In this document: piece by piece, positions 59,772 through 64,000 of the stretch
Numbering within the stretch: position 1 is the stretch's first letter
Layout of the letters: every line of letters starts with the position of its first letter
Position numbers and translations under genes: made by a program
From: CAWDCV01 sp963728125
Lineage (GTDB): Bacteria; Actinomycetota; Actinomycetes; CAWDCV01
Direction of reading: 5' to 3'
Length of the DNA stretch: 64,000 bases
Assembly: GCA_963728125.1 (NCBI GenBank)
Contig: CAVSIZ010000019.1
Span: forward strand, 62,001-126,000
Notes under the pieces: model-generated
The model's input: only the letters and a program-made list of their open reading frames with translations
Told to the model about the DNA's origin: nothing
Database searches by the model: none

Positions 59772-60785
59772 TCAGTCCGTACCGAGCTGCTCGCGCAGGG
59801 CGCGGGCGACGGGCCAGGCGGCCTGGGCAGTCGTGCCGATGACGGTGAGGGTGAGGCCGGAGACGGGGTCGTGAAGGCTGTAGAAGGAGACGCCGGCGTC
59901 CTGGCCGGCGGTGATCACGGCGTCGCCGGACGGGTGCAGCCAGACGCCGAGCCCGTGGCGAAGCCCTTCCTCGGGTACGTCGCTGCGCGGCCGCACCATC
60001 TCGGTCACCGTCTGCGGCGCGACGATCCGCCCGGCAAGCAGCGCCACCCAGAGTCGTTGCACGTCGTCGACCGTCGTGTAGTGGCCGCCGTCGCCGGTGC
60101 CGACCACGGGCAGGTGGAAGACGTTGGTGCGCCACTCGCCGCCGACCTCGACGTAGCCGACGGCGGCGTCGCCGGGAAGCGCGTCGGAGCGCAGGAAGCC
60201 GGTGCCGGTCAAACCCGCCGGCGTGCACACCCGGCGATGCACGAGCTCGTGGTAACCAACGCCCGACGCGCGTTCAGCGATCAGCGCGAGGACCACGAAT
60301 CCCGAATTGCAGTAGCCGAACCGCTCGCCGGCGCGGAACTTGGTGGGATAGCCGTCGAGCAGCGGCAGGAACCGCTCGATCGTCGTGAGCTCGTGCACCG
60401 GGACGGGCAGCACGTAGTCGCTGACGTCGAACCTGTCGTCCTCCTCGTCGAGGTAGTCGCCGATCCCGGAGCGGTGCTCGAGCAGGTGCTCGACGGTCAC
60501 GTCGTCCGCGATCAGCGGCAGGTCGCTGCCGAGCACCGAGCGCGCGGTGGTGGACAGGTCCAGCCGCCCCTCCTCGACCAGCGAGAGCACGACGAGCGCC
60601 GTGAGCAGCTTGGTGCCGCTCGCGACGGCCAGGCGGTGGTCCGGCGTCATCGGGATCCCGTGCCGGCGGTCGGCCAGCCCGTACCCGCGGCGCAGCATGA
60701 CGTCGCCCTCACGGTCGACCCGCACGACGCCGGCGAAGCCCGTCTCGGCGGCGACGCCGTCGACGAGCTCGGTCAGCGTGCCCAC
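59772..60785 (-). CDS. Serine hydrolase, beta-lactamase class C family
   Basis: Protein of 337 residues. SGTK (SxxK, in VASGTKLLTALV) is the nucleophile motif, YCN (in FGYCNSGFVVLALI) the second motif, and HPSGDAVITAG holds a KTG-equivalent region with a weak match (H-x-G). No signal peptide, so probably cytoplasmic. Such enzymes include esterases, D-aminopeptidases and PBP-like proteins; a beta-lactamase role is not implied. GTG 60785 starts it. Divergent from the VOC gene with a 61-base gap. Confidence 0.86.
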   Translation of the reverse strand: MGTLTELVDGVAAETGFAGVVRVDREGDVMLRRGYGLADRRHGIPMTPDHRLAVASGTKLLTALVVLSLVEEGRLDLSTTARSVLGSDLPLIADDVTVEHLLEHRSGIGDYLDEEDDRFDVSDYVLPVPVHELTTIERFLPLLDGYPTKFRAGERFGYCNSGFVVLALIAERASGVGYHELVHRRVCTPAGLTGTGFLRSDALPGDAAVGYVEVGGEWRTNVFHLPVVGTGDGGHYTTVDDVQRLWVALLAGRIVAPQTVTEMVRPRSDVPEEGLRHGLGVWLHPSGDAVITAGQDAGVSFYSLHDPVSGLTLTVIGTTAQAAWPVARALREQLGTD

Positions 60786-60846
60786 GTCGCGACGCTATCG
60801 CTACGAATAACCTCACCCGCAACTACGACGTCACACAGGAGCGACC

Positions 60847-61689
60847 ATGCCCGAACGTGTCGGCTTCCCCGCCGGGGTGCCCTCGTGGATTGACACCACT
60901 CAGCCCGATCCGGCCGCAGCCGCGTCGTTCTATAGCCCGCTGTTCGGGTGGGAGTTCGAGGAGCGAATGCCACCAGGCTCCGCCGGCTCGTATCTCATGG
61001 CCCGGCTCGACGGGAAGGATGTCGCGGCCATCAGTTCTCAGCCTCCTGGGTCGCCACCGGCAGCCACGTGGAACACCTATGTCCAGGTCGACGACGTCGA
61101 CGCGACGCTCGAGAAGGTGCGCTCGGCGGGCGGAGCAGTCGTCGGCGGCCCGCTCGACGTCTATGACGCCGGTCGGATGGCGGTGTGCGCCGACCCAGCG
61201 GGCGCGGTCTTCTGCCTCTGGCAGCCGGGCGCGATGACGGGTGCCGAGCTCGTGAACGCGCCGGGGACGTGGAACTTCAGCGAGCTCAACACCCGCGATG
61301 TCGACGGTGCGAAACGTTTCTACGGCACCGTGTTCGGCTGGCAGGCGGACGAGGTCGACATGGGGGCGATGGCAGGCACGATGGTCCGCCTGCCCGGCTA
61401 CGCCGACTTCCTCGAGCAGTTCGATCCGGACATCAAGCAGCGCCACGCCGACTTCGGAGCTCCACCGGGCTTCTCCGACTGCGTCGCCTGGATCCTGCCG
61501 CTGCAGGAGGGCGCGCCGCACTGGAGCGTGACGTTCGCCGTTGCCGACACCGATGCCGTTGCCTCCACGGCGCAGCGGCTCGGCGGCACCGTCGTGACGG
61601 AACCGTTCGACGTCGCCCCCGTACGCAGCGCCGTCCTGCGCGACCCCCAGGGCGCACAGTTCACCGTCAGCGCGTTCAGTCCCGAGTGA
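60847..61689 (+). CDS. VOC family protein (glyoxalase-like, two domains)
   Basis: Protein of 280 residues with two VOC (vicinal oxygen chelate) units: PSWIDTTQPDPAAAASFYSPLFGWEFE at the start and WNFSELNTRDVDGAKRFYGTVFGWQAD from about 140. Each has the FYxxLFGW pattern. It may bind a metal and a small molecule; many of these actinobacterial proteins are annotated as glyoxalase/bleomycin-resistance-like without proven function. ATG 60847 has CAGGAGCG about seven bases upstream. Confidence 0.9.
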   Translation: MPERVGFPAGVPSWIDTTQPDPAAAASFYSPLFGWEFEERMPPGSAGSYLMARLDGKDVAAISSQPPGSPPAATWNTYVQVDDVDATLEKVRSAGGAVVGGPLDVYDAGRMAVCADPAGAVFCLWQPGAMTGAELVNAPGTWNFSELNTRDVDGAKRFYGTVFGWQADEVDMGAMAGTMVRLPGYADFLEQFDPDIKQRHADFGAPPGFSDCVAWILPLQEGAPHWSVTFAVADTDAVASTAQRLGGTVVTEPFDVAPVRSAVLRDPQGAQFTVSAFSPE

Positions 61690-61719
61690 CGCGCGTGAAA
61701 GACACGGCACAATTCCCTC

Positions 61720-62508
61720 ATGACCGTGCTATCGGACGTTGACCTGTCTGCTTCTGTCTCCAAGAAGGAGGAGGCGAAGCGGCTCGAGGCCGCCGGTGAG
61801 CGGCTGCTGCGCCTGCGGCTGCTGCTCGGCGGGCAGATCGGGGATGGCGAGATCGGCCCACCGCTCTGCGTGCTGTTCGAGGGCTGGGACGCCTCCGGCA
61901 AGGGCGGCGCGATCAAGCGACTGGTCGCCCCGCTCGACCCGCGGCACGTTCGCGTCGCTCAGTTCGCCGCCCCGACGTACGACGAGAAGCGCCATCACTT
62001 CCTGTGGCGATTCTGGCCGATGCTGCCTGGCTGGGGTGGCATGACCGTGCTCGACCGGAGCTGGTACGGCCGCGTCCTCGTCGAGCGAGTCGAGGGATTC
62101 GCGACACAGGAGCAGTGGGAGCGCGCGTACAACGAAATCGTCGAGTTCGAGCGCACGCTCGCCGCCGAAGGCATGATGCTGATCAAGTTCTGGATGCACG
62201 TGTCGGAGGACGAGCAGCTCGCCCGTTTCGAGCGCCGGTCTCATGAGCCGCTGAAGTCGTGGAAGCTCACCGACGAGGACTGGCGCAACCGCGGCCAGCG
62301 CGCAGAGTACGAGGCCGCTGTCGAGGAGATGCTGCGTCGGACCGACCACAAGGATGGGCGGTGGCATGTCATCGCCGGCGACGACAAGCGGTACGCGCGG
62401 GTCGCGGTCATTGAGACGGTGTGCTCGGCCATCGAGGACGACCTGAAACAGCGTGGCTACGACCTCACCACCGACCTGGCCCCCAAGGCCGCTGCCCCGC
62501 CCAGTTGA
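61720..62508 (+). CDS. Polyphosphate kinase 2 family protein
   Basis: Protein of 262 residues. Walker A GWDASGKGG (55-63), the lid motif RSWYGRVLVERVEG and the DDKRYARV stretch fit PPK2, which moves phosphate between polyphosphate and nucleoside di- or monophosphates. Class cannot be told from the sequence. ATG 61720; no clear ribosome site. Follows the VOC gene by 30 bases. Confidence 0.92.
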   Translation: MTVLSDVDLSASVSKKEEAKRLEAAGERLLRLRLLLGGQIGDGEIGPPLCVLFEGWDASGKGGAIKRLVAPLDPRHVRVAQFAAPTYDEKRHHFLWRFWPMLPGWGGMTVLDRSWYGRVLVERVEGFATQEQWERAYNEIVEFERTLAAEGMMLIKFWMHVSEDEQLARFERRSHEPLKSWKLTDEDWRNRGQRAEYEAAVEEMLRRTDHKDGRWHVIAGDDKRYARVAVIETVCSAIEDDLKQRGYDLTTDLAPKAAAPPS

Positions 62509-62528
62509 CAGCCAGAGAGGACGATCGC

Positions 62529-63431
62529 GTGCGCGCGCTGCAGTTCACCGAGTACGGCGGTCCCGAAGTCCTCGCATGGACCGAGGCTGCCGAGCCACAC
62601 GCCGGTCCGGGACAGGTACGGATCGCCGTCCGTGCGGCCAGCCTGAACGGGATGGACGGGAAGAAGCTGACCGGTGTCATGTCCGGCGGGAAGCCGCTCG
62701 AAGGAACCGGCTCTCTCGGGTTCGACGCCGCGGGTGTCGTGGACGAGGTCGGCGACGGCGTCAACGACGTTGCCGTAGGCGACGACGTCTTCGGCAACGG
62801 CACGAGTACGCAGGCGGAGTACGCCGTGCTGAACTCGTGGGCGGTCAAGCCGTCAGCCATCGACTGGACGGTGGCCGCTGCTGCTGGCGTCGCGGGCGAG
62901 ACCGCCGAGCGCGGCCTGCGGCTGCTGTCGGTGCAGGCAGGCGACACGCTGTTCGTCGACGGCGGTGCGGGCGGCGTCGGCGCGATCGTCGTCCAGATGG
63001 CGATTGCGCGCGGGGCCACGGTGATCGCGTCCGCCAGCGAGTCGAATCAGGACTACCTGCGTGAGATCGGGGCGACGCCGGTCGTCTACGGCGCGGGCGT
63101 GGCCGACCGGGTCCGCACCGCCGCCAACGGGACGGTCGACGCGGTCTTCGACGTCGCCGGCAAGACGCCGATCGAGGACCTCGTCAGCCTCGTCGCGGAG
63201 CCGTCGCAGGTGCTGAGCATCGCCAACTTCGAGGCGGCGTCGGCCGGAGCTCGGGTGAGCGGCGGCGGCCCCGACAGCCAACCGATGCAAGCACTGGCTG
63301 AGGTCGCCGATCTGCTCGCCCAGAACCACGTCGTGATCAAGGTGCAGACGTTCCCGTTCGACCGCGCGGCCGAGGCGTACGCCAGCCTGTTGAGTGGCCA
63401 CGCCCGCGGCAAGCTCGTCCTGGTCCCGTAG
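62529..63431 (+). CDS. NADP-dependent MDR oxidoreductase (quinone oxidoreductase-like)
   Basis: Protein of 300 residues, medium-chain dehydrogenase/reductase without the zinc ligands. It begins VRALQFTEYGGPEVLAW, has the NADPH motif GGAGGVGAIVVQMA and the C-terminal SLLSGHARGKLVLVP. It may reduce a quinone or enone. GTG 62529 has AGAGG nine bases upstream; it follows PPK2 after 20 bases and is likely co-transcribed. Confidence 0.9.
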   Translation: MRALQFTEYGGPEVLAWTEAAEPHAGPGQVRIAVRAASLNGMDGKKLTGVMSGGKPLEGTGSLGFDAAGVVDEVGDGVNDVAVGDDVFGNGTSTQAEYAVLNSWAVKPSAIDWTVAAAAGVAGETAERGLRLLSVQAGDTLFVDGGAGGVGAIVVQMAIARGATVIASASESNQDYLREIGATPVVYGAGVADRVRTAANGTVDAVFDVAGKTPIEDLVSLVAEPSQVLSIANFEAASAGARVSGGGPDSQPMQALAEVADLLAQNHVVIKVQTFPFDRAAEAYASLLSGHARGKLVLVP

Positions 63432-63563
63432 CAACCCAGGGACGCGATCGGGGAGCTCCGACGTCGGGGACGGGTCAGGGTCGTCTCAGGGCCGGTCCCC
63501 GATGCGCGGGGTGGGCGCGGCGAGCGAAGCTCGTCTCGTCCTTATCGAGTGCAGGAGTGATAA

Positions 63564-64000
63564 ATGAGCGACACCCGGCTTCCCGCGACGACCGACCAGG
63601 CCACGATGCGCGACGCGGCGACCATCGCCACGTTCCTGTGGCCGTGGCAGCCCGCACTGATCGGCGCCGGCATCGGCGCCGGCGGCTCGCTGCTTCTCGG
63701 CCTGCTGCCCGTCCTCGACTTCAGCCTGTTCGGCTCGCTGTCGACCGGCCTGTTCCTCTTCTTCCTCGTCGGCGGCATCGCGTCCGTGCTGCGCAGCCGA
63801 TCGACGGGACAGGGTTCCGACCAGGCCCGCGCGCAGCGCTGGGCCGCCCAGCACGCCTGGCGCTACGCCCTGATGCCCGCCGCTGGACTGCTCGCTGTGC
63901 TCTTCGTCGCCGGTCTGGTGCTGCCAGGCTCGGCCATCGGCGCGCTGTTCAGTGGCATCGGCGAGGCGCTCATCGTGTTCGTCGCCACCGGCGCCACGGC
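63564..64000 (+). CDS. Membrane protein (partial, 3' end beyond the window)
   Basis: 145 codons to the window end. ATG 63564 is preceded by AGGAG at 63553-63557, a strong ribosome site. The visible part has three or four hydrophobic segments (LIGAGIGAGGSLLLGLLPVLDF, LSTGLFLFFLVGGIASVL, AAGLLAVLFVAGLVLPG), so it is an integral membrane protein. No family recognised. Confidence 0.75.
   Translation, partial: MSDTRLPATTDQATMRDAATIATFLWPWQPALIGAGIGAGGSLLLGLLPVLDFSLFGSLSTGLFLFFLVGGIASVLRSRSTGQGSDQARAQRWAAQHAWRYALMPAAGLLAVLFVAGLVLPGSAIGALFSGIGEALIVFVATGAT

Noticed and set aside
59772..60785. Serine hydrolase as an antibiotic-resistance beta-lactamase
   Set aside because: Only the general SxxK/YxN fold motifs are present, with no signal peptide; many esterases and peptidases share them.
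1..64000. CRISPR arrays, insertion sequences, prophage or integrative element boundaries
   Set aside because: No regularly spaced direct repeats, transposase, integrase or attachment duplications were seen; the tRNA genes are not followed by an integrase or repeated 3' end.

Overview
The window is a high-GC (roughly two thirds G+C) actinobacterial chromosome segment centred on the replication origin. The gene order dnaA-dnaN-recF-dciA-gyrB-gyrA, the DUF3566 protein followed by tRNA-Ile/DLW-39/tRNA-Ala, rpmH-rnpA-yidD-yidC-jag-rsmG-parA-parB, and the block pcnA / mutT-DUF6049-murJ-pseudokinase-sigM-antisigma-trxB-trxA-cwlM all match the origin side of Mycobacterium and relatives. There is no gnd gene between dnaN and recF, and the pseudokinase is a separate gene from murJ. 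This fits a non-mycobacterial actinobacterium, but the genus cannot be named from the sequence alone.

Layout. 1-6.9 kb: a tightly overlapping plus-strand catabolic operon (acyl-CoA ligase, AtuA-like protein, DUF4387, LLM flavin oxidoreductase, SDR, MFS transporter), then a SnoaL-like protein and an APH-type kinase. 7.7-15.3 kb: accessory genes (3Fe-4S ferredoxin, flavoprotein, lipoprotein, secreted immune-inhibitor-A metalloprotease, PLP transsulfuration enzyme, small proteins). 15.4-31.98 kb: the origin core, with replication and gyrase genes on the minus strand, RNA and membrane-insertion genes and parAB on the plus strand, and parS-like sites inside parA. 32-43.2 kb: minus-strand cell-envelope, stress and redox genes (cwlM to mutT), preceded by a small membrane protein and a GNAT gene. 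43.4-48.8 kb: CCA-adding enzyme, SRPBCC, MFS and DinB proteins, inositol phosphate synthase. 48.8-56.1 kb: PadR regulator with a clear operator, hydrolase, DUF5318, class A PBP and two membrane glycosyltransferases. 56.2-64 kb: Eis-like acetyltransferase, RecQ-like helicase with a C-terminal phosphoribosyltransferase-like motif, serine hydrolase, VOC protein, PPK2, MDR oxidoreductase and a truncated membrane protein.

Two things deserve attention. First, gyrB, dnaN, yidC and the metalloprotease gene carry single-base frameshifts, all in short homopolymer runs. Since gyrB, dnaN and yidC are essential, these are best read as sequencing errors, and the genes are annotated here across the shift. 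Second, several intergenic regions hold unusually long inverted repeats (arms 12-19 bases, loops about 28-62 bases) whose arm sequences differ while the architecture recurs; two share a GATCGTCGTG-type arm and two share a loop word. No prophage, insertion sequence, CRISPR array or intein was seen.
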